Notes: a model not told the origin generated them from the letters alone. Positions 44,594 to 54,773 are shown, counted from the stretch's first letter. The stretch is 64,000 nt of DNA from CAWBOY01 sp963790585 (GCA_963790585.1 CAWBOY010000004.1:372001-436000); one strand, 5' to 3'. A program made the numbers and translations.

Positions 44594-47500
44594 ATGCCTA
44601 CACGACCCTCATCCCTGCCTCGGCTGTTGCAACGAGTGTTGTCCGAGACCTCGTTTGCGGAATGCAGCGATCGGCAGCTCTTAGAGCGCTTTGTCGAGGT
44701 CGCCGATGAAGCGGCGTTCGCGGCACTATTGGATCGGCATGGGCCGATGGTGCTCGGGCTTTGCCGTCGCTCACTTGACGATAGCCATCGCGCGGACGAT
44801 GTGATGCAGGCTACGTTTTTAGTGCTGCGCGCAAAGCACGGTCGATCTCGCGCCGCGACAGTTTGGCCGGCTGGCTCTACGGCGTCGCCAAACGGCTGAT
44901 TCGACAAACGCAGATCGCCGACAGGGCACGGCGGCGGCGCGAGCGCTCCGCGGCTGCAGGTCGTGTCGAAGCGGTCAACGAAGAACGCGGCTGGGAAGAA
45001 CTGTTACTCGTCCTTGACGAGGAATTGCACCGCTTACCCGAAAACAATCGAGCGCCGTTGCTCCTGTGCTATCTCGAAGGCCGAACACAAGACGAAGCGG
45101 CCCAGCAACTCGGTTGGAGCCTGAGCACCCTGCGCCGCCGGCTCGATCGAGGACGAAATCTGCTCAAAGCGCGGATGGTTCGACGTGGTGCGACCCTTGG
45201 CGCGGGGTTGTTTGCCAATGTCTTGGCTCCCATCGGAGCCAGTGCCATGATCTCAGCGGAATTACGTCAAAACATTCTCTCTATCGCGGTCCCGAGCGGC
45301 CACGGCGCTACCGTTTCCGCTTCGGTACTCGTCCTTGCCAACGGAGGAGTTCGTATGGCGGCGCTCATGAAATTATCATCCCTATCCGCTCTCCTTTTGG
45401 TTCTCGGCGGCTTATTGACCGGGTTCGCACATCTTTCAGGATACGGAACAGAAGCGGGCCAGCCGCCCGCGCCAGCTCAGCCCACGACGCAGCCGGATCG
45501 CCGCGTTGGTCTAGCAACGGATGCCTTCAAGGATCCGCTCCCGGCAGGTGCCATGGCACGTCTCGGGACGATCGCTTTGCGACATGGACGAGCCACCTCT
45601 TCCGACCGGTCCGTGCGATTCACGCCCGACGGCAAATACCTTATCTCAACCGGTGGCGGTTGGGTTCGACGCTGGGACTTGGCCAATAGACAGGCGGTCG
45701 TTAACCTGGGCGATGGCTGGAAGAGCGGCATCGTCGACTCGGATCTGCTCGTCACGCCTGATGGCAAGACCGCCACAATCTATCGGACGGATCCTTCGAA
45801 CGATAACCTTCATCCCACCTGGCAGGCCACCGAATACGATCTCGAAACAGGCAATGAACGCCGCACCTATAACATGGCCCTTCGCCATGAAAGAGGGTTC
45901 CACGGCCTGCCGCGCATCTATGCGCCGAATGGAAAAGTGTGTGCCGAGCTTGGGTACTCGGCCTATAAGAGAAAAACGGAGCGAGGCACGGTCGCCGAAG
46001 GTATAAAGCCAGGCGCGATCAATCTTTGGAATGGTGCCGACGGTACGCTTCTCCATCAATTCAAGATCGAGGATGGATGGTACAAAGCACTCGCGTTCAC
46101 GCCTGATAGCAAAAAACTCGTCGCCGGCGATGATGTACATACGCTTCATGTTTTCGACGTGGGTACAGGCAAGGAGTTGCAATCATTTGGCATAGCCAAT
46201 GTCAAGGGAGTCGCCAAACTTGCCGTATCTCCAGACGGGCATTGGCTGGCAACGGTCGGCAACGGCGATCGGTTCCTGCGCCTATGGAATCTCGAGAAAG
46301 GCACAGAGGATCGCAGCCTCGATTTTCCAGATAACGGCGACGTGGAGTCTCTCCTATTCACACCGGACAGCAAGACCGTTCTCGCCGGAATTGATGGCGG
46401 TAAGCGCAAGCCCTATCCCGTGATCCGTACCTGGGACCTGGCGAACGGCCAACCTGGTCGTGCATGGACCGAGGACACGGAAATCGGCCTGGTCGATGCC
46501 ATCAGTCCCGATGGCAAGACCTTGGCCACGATGAACGATAGCGGCGTCATTCGCCTTTGGGACATGGAGACCGGCAAGGAAAAACAAACACGCGCCGCGA
46601 ACACAAGCGCGCTCCTGGCCGTTTGTTTTCAGCCGGATGGCAAAAAGCTGCTGACCGTCGGCCACGACCGCCAGGTGTGCCAATGGGACGCGAATACCGG
46701 AGGCTTGCTCGGCGCGCCGCTCTACGAGTCGAAGGGCAACGACCCCAAGTTTTGCGCAGGCGGCCGTCAGCTTATCGTACAGAGCATCTTAGGGAGCAGT
46801 ATCAATCCACCGAAGCATTACCTCCAAGAAGCCACTTCAGGCGAGGTCTTACTAGACGTTGGGTCCGCGGCTGAAATCGTCGTCTCCGAGGACGGCAAGT
46901 ATCTGGCGAGCGGTATGAATGGAAGCGTGTTGCGGATCTTTGACGTTCAGAAGCAAACAACGACGCCCAAAATGTTTCCTCAGGTCAGGGAGAGTTCATC
47001 TGATCGAACGGAAACGGATGGCAGATTTGGGCGCGGCGGCCCCGCAGAAAGGCTTACGCCCACGGTGCGCGGTTTTGGCTCTGATAATCAAACCATCATT
47101 GTGCAAGGCTATATCGTCTCCGTGTGGGACATCGCCACGGCTAAACAGAAGACATCGTGGGCCTTGGCTCGGAGCAAGGTGCTGGCGTCCGAACCCGTGA
47201 ATGAAGGCGGCGAACGGGAGTCGATCGAAGCGGTTGCTGTGTCGCCGGACGGCACGAAGATCGCCTTTGGCGTGTTGAAGTATCGCGCACCGGAGAAAAG
47301 CGGGCCATACATTCGCTATCACCGGCTCATGGTACTGGAGGTGACGACGGCCAAGCTATTGCATCAGTCTGATGTCGAGGGCGATGATCTTCGCCAGCTT
47401 CTGTTCAGTCCGGATGGCAAACGGATCGCGTCGGGCGGCGCCTGGACGGTCCGCGTTTGGGATTTGGGCATTGAGAAGCCGAGCTATGAATACGCGGGCC

Positions 47501-47598
47501 AACGCGGCCGGATTACATCGCTGGGTTTCAGTCCAGACGGCAAGCGCCTGGCCTCCGCGAGCGAGGATAGCACGGTGCTGGTCTGGGACGTGAAATGA
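44594..47598 (+). CDS. ECF sigma factor with membrane anchor and WD40 propeller (one frameshift)
   Basis: ECF region 2 comes first (SDRQLLERFVEVADEAAFAA, DDVMQATFLVL), the frame breaks near 44827, and the second frame continues ARKARSISRRDSLAGWLYGV through region 4 (LPENNRAPLLLCYLEGRTQD, EAAQQLGWSLSTLRRRLDRG). One extra G restores a 1001-residue protein. After region 4 comes one membrane helix (LSALLLVLGGLLTGFAH) and at least 10 WD-type repeats with SPDG/TPDG turns (VRFTPDGKYLISTGGGWVRR, LGFSPDGKRLASASEDSTVL). So the sigma domain is cytosolic and the propeller outside; a sensor-anchored sigma factor, a design known from planctomycetes. Confidence 0.85.
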
Positions 47599-47613
47599 AT
47601 GACCGACCTTTGT

Positions 47614-47781
47614 ATTACCCGGCCTCAAGCGTCAGCGAAGTGCATTTATGTAGACGCGGCATCTTGCCGCGTTGTTTGACCTAGCCTGTTTGACTTCGCG
47701 TCCGCTTCGGGCAAAGGTCTATAACGCGGCAAGATGCCGCGTCTACGAAAAGGCTCTTCGCTGACGCCTCAGGCTCCGTAA
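47614..47781. repeat. nested palindrome: family A enclosing the GTAGACGCGGC unit
   Basis: Outer family-A arms (47614-47649 and 47748-47781) surround an inverted pair of the GTAGACGCGGCATCTTGCCG unit (47650-47673 and 47723-47746) with a 49-base core. The inner unit appears alone at 2685. It starts 16 bases after the sigma-WD40 stop. Confidence 0.85.
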
Positions 47782-47799
47782 TCGCCCTATAATGGCTTT

Positions 47800-49617
47800 A
47801 TGAGCCGCATTCACCAGCTATCGCCCCTCGTTGTCAACAAGATCGCAGCGGGCGAGGTCATCGAGAGGCCTGCCAGCGTTGTCAAGGAATTGCTCGAAAA
47901 CTCGATCGACGCCGGCAGTCGGCGCATCAACGTCGAGATCGAGCAGGGCGGGATCGAACTCATCCGCGTCGTCGATGATGGCCGCGGCATCCACGTCGAG
48001 GACCTGACGCTCGCCTTCGCCAGTCATGCGACCAGCAAGCTGGCAACCGCTGAGGACCTGTTGCACATTCAGACGATGGGCTTTCGGGGAGAGGCGCTGG
48101 CTTCGATCGGCAGCATCGCCCAAGTCACGCTCCAATCGCGGCCCGCCGACCTCGATTGCGGCGCCCAGATCAGCTGCAACGGCGGCGAGTTGTCGCCGAT
48201 CAAGACTTGGAATGGGTCGCCCGGCACGCGCATCGAAGTGCGGCACCTGTTTTACAACACACCCGTCCGCCGCAAATTTCTGCGCACGCCTGCCACGGAA
48301 ACCGGGCAAGTCACCGAGATATTCGCGCGCCTGGCCTTGGCCCATGCCCGCGAAGGCGATGCCCGCGGACTGCACCTGACGCTACGGCACAATGGCAAGC
48401 TGGTCTACGACGTATCGGGTACGATGACCCTTCTCGATCGCGTCGGCCTGTTCTTCGGCCCCGAGGTGCGCGACGCGGTTTACGAGCTGCGCGTCGAGGC
48501 TGGCCCGGCCAAGCTTTATGGTTATATTGCGGATCCTGATTGTGACCGCGGCAGTGCCCGGATGCAGTATCTCTTCATCAATGGCCGTTGGATCCGTGAC
48601 CGCAGCCTAAGCCACGCCATACAGGAGGCGTATCGCGGGTTGCTCATGACCGGACGATACGCGGTCGTGTTTTTGTTCGTCGAGTTGCCGCCGGAGCAGC
48701 TGGATGTGAATGTGCATCCGACCAAAACAGAAGTGCGGTTTCGCGACAGCCAGGCGATGCACCATCTCATCTTCACCGGCATACGCGATCGCCTTAGGCG
48801 GGAAAACCTAACCCCGCGCTTACAGGTGCCTTCGACGATTCGGCCAACAGCCGAGATGGGCGGCGGCAGTCCGACGGTCTCGATCCCGGAACCTTGGACA
48901 CTGTCATCTTCACCCGCTCCTCAGGCGACGCTGCCGTTTGGGGACGCGCCGCGCATCGCGGTTCTGCCACCCGAGTCTACTGCGTTTCGATCCGATTCGG
49001 CGGCAACTGCTTCGACGCCCGCCTCGGCAGCGCTTCCTGCCCGGCCGTTTTCCAAAGTAATCCAGCTCTACGACGCCTATCTCGTGCTCGAGACCGAGCA
49101 GGGCATGCTCGTGATTGATCAGCACGCGCTGCATGAGCGCATCCTTTTCGAACATTTCAAGAATCGCATGCAATCGGGACCGATGGAAACGCAGCGCTTG
49201 CTGATCCCCGAGCCCGTCGAGTTGAGTGCCGAACAAGCGGCGCGGACGTTGGAACATCGCGAGGCTCTGGCCCAGCTTGGCCTGGGAGTCGAGGAGTTTG
49301 GCGGCGGTACCGTTCTGCTGACGAGCTATCCGACGATCCTCGGCAACCGTTCGCCGCGTGAGCTGCTCAAGGCCGTGGTCGATCATTTGGCGACCAAGGA
49401 TCGGCCGCCGCCGCGAGAGGTCCTCTTTAACGATCTGTTAAGTCTGATGGCATGTCATTCCGCCGTGAGGTCAGGAGATCGGCTGACGCTTGAACAAATT
49501 GAAGCGTTATTGGAACAACGATATTTGGCGGACGATGTCCATCATTGTCCGCATGGCAGGCCGACGGCGCTGCTGTTCAGTCGCCATGATTTGGATAAGC
49601 AGTTTCGGCGGATATGA
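47800..49617 (+). CDS. mutL: DNA mismatch repair protein MutL
   Basis: 605 residues. The N-terminal GHKL ATPase shows VVKELLENSIDAGSRRI, IRVVDDGRGIHVED, ASHATSKLATAEDL and GFRGEALASIGSIAQVTL. The C-terminal dimerisation half carries the endonuclease signature DQHALHERILFE, with partner residues ACHSAVRSGD and HCPHGRPTALLF, so this is the nicking type of MutL, as expected in bacteria without MutH. The middle linker (about 345-405) is Pro/Ser/Ala-rich. It couples mismatch recognition by MutS to strand incision; mutS is not in the window. Confidence 0.95.
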   Translation: MSRIHQLSPLVVNKIAAGEVIERPASVVKELLENSIDAGSRRINVEIEQGGIELIRVVDDGRGIHVEDLTLAFASHATSKLATAEDLLHIQTMGFRGEALASIGSIAQVTLQSRPADLDCGAQISCNGGELSPIKTWNGSPGTRIEVRHLFYNTPVRRKFLRTPATETGQVTEIFARLALAHAREGDARGLHLTLRHNGKLVYDVSGTMTLLDRVGLFFGPEVRDAVYELRVEAGPAKLYGYIADPDCDRGSARMQYLFINGRWIRDRSLSHAIQEAYRGLLMTGRYAVVFLFVELPPEQLDVNVHPTKTEVRFRDSQAMHHLIFTGIRDRLRRENLTPRLQVPSTIRPTAEMGGGSPTVSIPEPWTLSSSPAPQATLPFGDAPRIAVLPPESTAFRSDSAATASTPASAALPARPFSKVIQLYDAYLVLETEQGMLVIDQHALHERILFEHFKNRMQSGPMETQRLLIPEPVELSAEQAARTLEHREALAQLGLGVEEFGGGTVLLTSYPTILGNRSPRELLKAVVDHLATKDRPPPREVLFNDLLSLMACHSAVRSGDRLTLEQIEALLEQRYLADDVHHCPHGRPTALLFSRHDLDKQFRRI

Positions 49618-49627
49618 CGAACGATTT

Positions 49628-49722
49628 GTTTAGCCGCGAGCCGTTAGGCGAGCGCTGTTCGATAGCGCCCTTTGAAAAAGCGCTATCGAACAGCGCTCGC
49701 CTAACGGCTCGCGGCTAAACGG
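49628..49722. repeat. family-B palindrome, best-preserved copy
   Basis: Near-perfect 42-base arms (TTTAGCCGCGAGCCGTTAGG CGAGCGCTGTTCGATAGCGC and complement) around CCTTTGAAAA. Placed between two convergent genes, 11 bases after mutL and 9 before the stop of the next gene. Confidence 0.9.
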
Positions 49723-49730
49723 TGGCGGGG

Positions 49731-50375
49731 TTACTTGTCTTTCTTGTCCTTCAGTTTCTCAATTGTATTCTTGTATGGCAAGTGAATCTCAGCCACGTTC
49801 TTCTTGTCCTTGTCCATCACGATGATGATTTCGGCGGTCTCGACGAAGCATTCGTCCTTGATGCCGTCGCGGCGATGGCCACCCTTTGGCCCGATGAACT
49901 TGACGTCCTCGGCGAGCTTGTATTCGGCTTTTTTGTTGCCGTCCAGCGTCACGGCTACGGTGCGCTTCTCGACATCGACCTTCGTGACCTTGGCCGGAAT
50001 GCCGCCCTTGACATCGTCGCGCACTTCCTTTGGCGGCGCCTTGGTGGTGGCGTCTTTTGGAGCCGTCTTGGCAACCGCGACGAGATGGACTTCCTTGATC
50101 GCCTTGGTTTTCTCGTCCATGACGATCTTGATTTCGTGGTCGGCCACGAGGGCTTTGTCTTTGAAGCCTTCCTTCAGAACGTTGCCCTTGGCGTCGAACA
50201 GCTTCGCGTCCTTGGGGAGTGTGTAGGTGACACTCTTGCCTTTGTCGTTTTCGATCACGATAGATTTCGCGTCAACCTTGACGAACTTGCCCTTCACTTC
50301 CATATCGGCGGCGAGAAGACTGCCACAAAAAAGGCAGGCGGCCGCGAGGGCCAAGTACGAACGGCGACGAATCAT
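49731..50375 (-). CDS. secreted protein with two related beta-domains, unknown function
   Basis: 214 residues from the ATG at 50375 (GGAGCG upstream). Signal peptide RSYLALAAACLFCGSLLAAD. Two similar halves: MEVKGKFVKVDAKSIVIEND ... HEIKIVMDEKTKAIKEVHLV, and IPAKVTKVDVEKRTVAVTLD ... EIIIVMDKDKKNVAEIHLPY. Each looks like a small OB-like barrel of the type binding to a carrier or wall. The C-terminus is basic (KNTIEKLKDKKDK). Function not known to me. Confidence 0.65.
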   Translation of the reverse strand: MIRRRSYLALAAACLFCGSLLAADMEVKGKFVKVDAKSIVIENDKGKSVTYTLPKDAKLFDAKGNVLKEGFKDKALVADHEIKIVMDEKTKAIKEVHLVAVAKTAPKDATTKAPPKEVRDDVKGGIPAKVTKVDVEKRTVAVTLDGNKKAEYKLAEDVKFIGPKGGHRRDGIKDECFVETAEIIIVMDKDKKNVAEIHLPYKNTIEKLKDKKDK

Positions 50376-50682
50376 TGGAGAACGCTCCACATAAGGTGCG
50401 AACAGGGAGAGAGCCGGAACATCCGCATCCCCTGAGCCTGTGTGCCCTGGTATTTTAGAGGCATGCCAAATAGTGGCCAAGCAATTCGATCTCGATTGTC
50501 GGAATAGTATTCACGATGCACGTGTTTCTACCGCTTGGGTTGAGATTGCCGAGCATGAAGATTGCGCGAATCCTCTTGACAACATTCAATCTGGCCTAAA
50601 CTCCCATTGCTTTTTCGTCGCCTTCCCAAGTACACTTAACGCAGTTTCGATCCGCTTCGCTGGTTTTTGATTTTCAATAAAC
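50376..50682. other. intergenic region
   Basis: About 300 bases between divergent transcripts. TTGACA at 50576 could be a -35 box but has no well-spaced -10. Otherwise nothing seen; the promoter of the leader peptide must lie here. Confidence 0.4.
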
Positions 50683-50745
50683 ATGGCTGCGCGAATTCTC
50701 ATTCTCCTGGATTTTCGACAACTACCGCTTAGCTCGGAGTCCTAG
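50683..50745 (+). CDS. leuL: leucine-rich leader peptide of leuA
   Basis: A 20-codon frame, MAARILILLDFRQLPLSSES, with five Leu and two Ile (ILILL clustered). It is followed by an intrinsic terminator (50786-50821) and then leuA. This is the layout of a transcription attenuator: ribosome stalling on Leu codons would favour an alternative fold. There is no clear ribosome site before the ATG, which weakens the call. Chance occurrence of a short Leu-rich frame cannot be excluded. Confidence 0.5.
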   Translation: MAARILILLDFRQLPLSSES

Positions 50746-50785
50746 GAGCATCGTCAGCAGCCAAGATTGTCTTGATCGCTGGAGA

Positions 50786-50821
50786 AGCCCTGGGACCTTG
50801 AAGTCCCGGGGCTTTGTTTTT
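50786..50821 (+). terminator. attenuator-type terminator before leuA
   Basis: AGCCCTGGGAC pairs with GTCCCGGGGCT (11 pairs, one G-T) around CTTGAA, followed by TTGTTTTT. It ends 35 bases before the leuA start. An upstream stem (CAAGA/TCTTG at about 50762-50774) might serve as pause or antiterminator partner. Confidence 0.75.
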
Positions 50822-50856
50822 GCCCTATAGGTTCTTACCTGCACGAGTGCTAATCC

Positions 50857-52455
50857 ATGAGCGCGACTCCCCCTGCCTCAGATCGATTGATCATCTTCGA
50901 TACCACGCTGCGCGACGGCGAGCAGTCTCCAGGCGCCAGCATGAACCTTGGGGAAAAGCTCGAGGTGGCTCACGCTCTTGCTGAACTGGGCGTCGACGTA
51001 ATCGAAGCCGGCTTCCCAATTGCCTCGCCCGGCGACTTCGAGGCAGTGGAGGCGATCGCGCGCCAGGTCGAGGGACCGATCATCTGTGGCCTGGCGCACT
51101 GCAACGCCGCCGACATCGATCGCGCCGCCGCTGCCGTCAAGCCAGCGGCCAAGCCGCGCATCCATGTTTTTCTCGCGACCAGCGCAATTCACCGTGAATT
51201 CAAGCTCAAGATGGACAAGGCCGGAATCATCAAGGTCGCGGTCGAAGCCGTGAAGCGGGCCAAGGGCTACTGCGACGACATCGAGTTTTCGCCCGAAGAT
51301 GCCGCCCGCACCGAACTCGACTTCCTGACTGAAGTCGTCGAACGCGCGATTGATGCGGGCGCGACCACGATTAACATTCCTGATACCGTCGGCTACGCCA
51401 TGCCGAGCCAGTATGCCGCGACCATCGCCCATCTGAAACGCCATGTGCGCGGCATCGATAAAGTTGTCCTGAGCGTACATTGCCATGACGACCTTGGCCT
51501 CGCGGTGGCCAACAGCCTCGCCGCTGTCGAAGAAGGAGCTCGCCAGATCGAGTGTACGATCAACGGGCTCGGCGAGCGCGCCGGCAACTGTGCCCTGGAA
51601 GAAGTCGTCATGGCCCTCAAGACGCGCGCCGACTATTTCAAGCTGACGACAAGCATCAACACCAAAAAGCTCTATCCCATTAGCCGCCTGGTATCGCACG
51701 TCACGGGCATCCAGGTGCAGCGCAACAAGGCGATCGTCGGCCAAAATGCCTTCGCCCACGAGTCCGGCATCCATCAAGACGGGATGCTCAAGGAACGCTC
51801 GACCTACGAGATCATGAACCCACAGGATGTCGGCTTGCCGCAAACGGAGCTGGTTCTGGGCAAACATAGCGGCCGCCACGCGCTGCGCCAGCGCGTACAA
51901 GAACTGGGTTATCATCTCGACGAGGATCAGCTGCAAAAAGTGTTCGACGGCTTCAAGGCGTTAGCGGATCGAAAAAAGACTATATATAACGCCGACATCG
52001 AAGCTCTCGCCGAATCGCAGATTCACACCGGCCCTGTTGTTTGGACTCTCGAGGCGGTCACTTGCAACGCCGGATCGGCGACGATCCCCTCCGCGGTCGT
52101 TTGCCTCTGGCATCATGACGGCCGGATCGAAAAAGCTGCCAGCATCGGCGATGGGCCGGTCGATGCGGTCTTCAAAGCCATCGAGCAGATTACCGGTATC
52201 GAGCCTGAACTACGTGACTATCGCGTCCGCAGCGTGACGATCGGCGAAGACGCCCAGGGCGAAGCCCACGTCGAAGCGATCGACGGCGGGCGAAGCATCA
52301 CCGGCCGATCCGTGAGCACCGACATCATCGAAGCCAGCGCGCTGGCGTTTTTGCAAGTGATTAACCGCATTGCCACTCGGCGGGCGCATAATCATGACCA
52401 TCGCATTCTGCCGACGCAACCAGCGCCGGCGCAGGAGGCGGCCGCAGTTGTTTGA
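50857..52455 (+). CDS. leuA: 2-isopropylmalate synthase
   Basis: 532 residues, the normal long form. DTTLRDGEQSPGASMNLGEK carries the catalytic Arg and metal-binding Asp; the HxH metal pair is in VHCHDDLGLAVANSLAAVEE; ECTINGLGERAGNCALEEVV and HESGIHQDGMLKERSTYEIM are typical. The C-terminal LeuA regulatory domain (from about residue 380) ends with QAPA/EAAAVV-type sequence and should bind leucine for feedback inhibition. It condenses acetyl-CoA with 2-oxoisovalerate, first step of leucine synthesis. Transcription is possibly controlled by the leader upstream. Confidence 0.95.
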   Translation: MSATPPASDRLIIFDTTLRDGEQSPGASMNLGEKLEVAHALAELGVDVIEAGFPIASPGDFEAVEAIARQVEGPIICGLAHCNAADIDRAAAAVKPAAKPRIHVFLATSAIHREFKLKMDKAGIIKVAVEAVKRAKGYCDDIEFSPEDAARTELDFLTEVVERAIDAGATTINIPDTVGYAMPSQYAATIAHLKRHVRGIDKVVLSVHCHDDLGLAVANSLAAVEEGARQIECTINGLGERAGNCALEEVVMALKTRADYFKLTTSINTKKLYPISRLVSHVTGIQVQRNKAIVGQNAFAHESGIHQDGMLKERSTYEIMNPQDVGLPQTELVLGKHSGRHALRQRVQELGYHLDEDQLQKVFDGFKALADRKKTIYNADIEALAESQIHTGPVVWTLEAVTCNAGSATIPSAVVCLWHHDGRIEKAASIGDGPVDAVFKAIEQITGIEPELRDYRVRSVTIGEDAQGEAHVEAIDGGRSITGRSVSTDIIEASALAFLQVINRIATRRAHNHDHRILPTQPAPAQEAAAVV

Positions 52456-52470
52456 GACATTGATTCACTG

Positions 52471-52558
52471 TCCTCAAGAGCCGGGAGCGTGAGCGACCGA
52501 AGAGACTCAGACCGGTACTGATTCTCTCCGATCGCTTGCGCTTGCGGCTCTTGAGGAC
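52471..52558. repeat. family-C palindrome, diverged
   Basis: TCCTCAAGAGCCGGGAGCGT GAGCGACCG pairs imperfectly with CGATCGCTTGCGCTTGCGGC TCTTGAGGA; it begins 16 bases after the leuA stop. Confidence 0.75.
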
Positions 52559-52654
52559 GACTACCCCGAATCGTACAACCATTGATACACCCGTTACGGG
52601 GGACTAATAAGCCACGACGGCCGCGCGCCGCATTATTCTTCCGCGAGGCGTCCT

Positions 52655-53185
52655 TTGACTCCACTCGAAATTCTTCTGTCACGCCTCGACACTCTCGACG
52701 ACGCTCCGTCTCTGCCAGATTTGATCGATATTGTGGAACGGGTCGACCTCGACCTCGACGATGTGACACCCTTCGTTCGCTTTGGCGAGCATCAGTATCA
52801 ACGCAATCTCATCCACGCCGGCACGCATTATCATGCCTGGGTTCTGTGCTGGAAAAATGGCCAGCGTTCGCCGATCCACGATCATACTGGCTCCTGCTGC
52901 GCGGTGCGTGTCCTGCGGGGCACGTTGACGGAGACGCTGTTTGCCTTTGCCCCCAATGGCCATATCAAGGCGATCAGCTCGCGCGATTTCCCGGAAGGCT
53001 CTGTCGTTGGTAGTCAAGACAGCGATATGCACCAGGTGTCAAATCTCCAGGCCGGTAGCGCCGATCTGGTGACGCTGCACGTCTACGCGCCACCGTTGAC
53101 GAGCATGGGGCTCTATTCGCTGTTCGACCGTTGGCGCGGCCAGGATGTGTGGACGCCGGATTTTTGCGACGCGGCTGGGATTTGA
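52655..53185 (+). CDS. cdo: cysteine dioxygenase (type I)
   Basis: 176 residues from a TTG at 52655. The cupin iron site is His-X-His in RSPIHDHTGSCCAVRVLRGT plus a distal His in DSDMHQVSN. NLIHAGTHYHAWVLCWKNGQ and TLHVYAPPLTSMGLY complete the family pattern. It oxidises cysteine to cysteine sulfinate. The start is taken where family similarity begins; GAGGCG lies just upstream. A flavoprotein gene and cysK follow on the same strand, which suggests a role in sulfur amino-acid balance. Confidence 0.88.
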   Translation: MTPLEILLSRLDTLDDAPSLPDLIDIVERVDLDLDDVTPFVRFGEHQYQRNLIHAGTHYHAWVLCWKNGQRSPIHDHTGSCCAVRVLRGTLTETLFAFAPNGHIKAISSRDFPEGSVVGSQDSDMHQVSNLQAGSADLVTLHVYAPPLTSMGLYSLFDRWRGQDVWTPDFCDAAGI

Positions 53186-53240
53186 CCGGCACGGTTGGGC
53201 CGCGACCCGTAGGGGAGAGCGCTTATAGCGGAGCAAGTCA

Positions 53241-54676
53241 GTGAAAACAATCGCCATCCTCGGCGGCGGGTTTAGCGGCACGATCACCGCGGTTAATCTC
53301 GCCAGACTCAGTCAGGCACCGTTGCGGATCTGCCTGATCAATCATGGCTATCCGTTGGCACGTGGTGTGGCCTACAGCACGCGAAATCCAGAGCACCTTC
53401 TTAACGTCGCGGCGCGAAATATGTCGGCGTTTCCCGATCAGCCGACACACTTTGTCGATTGGCTCGCGACGCGCTGGGATTACCGCGAAGTGCCATTGGC
53501 CAGCCTGCGCGAACAATTCGTGCCGCGTCGCGTCTATGGCGATTACCTGCAAAACCTGCTCTTCTGGTATAGCCGGCCCGCGACCGATGACGGGAGCACG
53601 CGCATTGATTGCGTTGATGCCGAGGCAATTGACGTTGCCGCGCAAGGCCGTTATGCAATCGTCCAACTCGCTGAAGGCGCCCCAATCGAAGCGGAGAAAG
53701 TGGTCTTAGCAACGGGCAATCTGCCGCCCGCTCCCTTGCGCTTCACCGGCGGCGACTTCGATCCTCCGGGATATTGTCGCAATCCGTGGTTGGGCTGGGA
53801 GGATCGGTTACCCGATCGAGAGGCGACCGTCATACTCATCGGGACCGGCCTGACGATGATAGACGCCGTACTGACGTTGCTGCGTCGAGGCTGGCAGGGC
53901 AAGATTTATGCGGTCTCGCGCAACGGCCTTATGCCGGCCGCACACTTCAAGGGTATCGAATATCCCGATTTCCCGCCGCACGATCTGTCCTCGCTCAACC
54001 TGGCGGCCTTGGTAAAACTGATCGAGGAACATTGCGCCTCTTCCGCGCTCGCGGCGAAAACCCAGCCATCGTCGTCGACAAACTCCGCCCGTTCACGCAG
54101 CGGATCTGGCAGAACTTGTCTATCGAAGATCGGCGCGAATTTTCACAACGCCATCGCGCTCGCTGGGGCGTGCTGCGCCATCGCATAGCCCAGGAAGTCC
54201 ATGCTCAGCTCCAGGCCGCTCAAGCTTCGGGCCAGCTCCAGATTCTAGCCGGTAAGTGCCTGGCTCTGACGGCCATCGGGAATTGCCTGCGACTGACCAT
54301 CGACACCGCCGATGGCGAGCAAGCCCTCGAAGGTGCCTTGGTGCTGAATTGCACAGGCCCGCGGGAGAACTATCGGGCCGCACCGGAGTCTCTTTATAGA
54401 AATCTGTTTGCCAATGGCTTGGTCGAGGCTGACGATCTCGACATGGGCCTGCGCGTGGCTTCTGACTTCACCATCCTGGACCGAGCAGGGAAACGGTCCT
54501 CGTTTCTGCTGGCGATCGGCCCGTTGCTGAAGGGCAGCTTGTGGGAGACCACAGCGGTCCCGGAACTCCGCGTCCAGGCCCTGCGTGTCGCTGAAACGAT
54601 CTTGGCAGAGCTGCGCCAGGGTCAACGCGATGCGTTGCCGGTGTTGGATTCAGAAGTGTTGGAGTATTGTATCTGA
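53241..54676 (+). CDS. FAD/NAD(P)-binding oxidoreductase (one frameshift)
   Basis: Rossmann motif AILGGGFSGTITAVNLARLS at the N-terminus, and a second nucleotide-binding segment ATVILIGTGLTMIDAVLTLL in the middle, as in the NAD_binding_9/FAD-dependent family. The frame breaks near 54043 (EEHCASS), and the second frame resumes RARGENPAIVVDKLRPFTQR, then VLNCTGPRENYRAAPESLYR and FLLAIGPLLKGSLWETTAVP. One extra C restores 478 residues. A gap of 55 bases separates it from the dioxygenase gene. The product might act on cysteine sulfinate or a related compound, a guess from position only. Confidence 0.8.
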
Positions 54677-54690
54677 CGAGTTGCTTTCCT

Positions 54691-54750
54691 TATATAGCCG
54701 CCGGCTTGCCGGCGGTAAAGCTAGACCGGCGGCAAGCCGGGAGCTACATA
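54691..54750. repeat. family-D palindrome
   Basis: TATATAGCCGCCGGCTTGCC GGCGG followed by CCGGCGGCAAGCCGGGAGCT ACATA: two self-complementary units that also pair with each other. Same family as 26622. Confidence 0.8.
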
Positions 54751-54773
54751 AAGACAATTAAAGGAGGATCCTC

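Noticed and set aside
50576..50601. TTGACA ... TAAACT as the leuA promoter
   Set aside because: The spacer is only 14 bases and the -10 match is poor.
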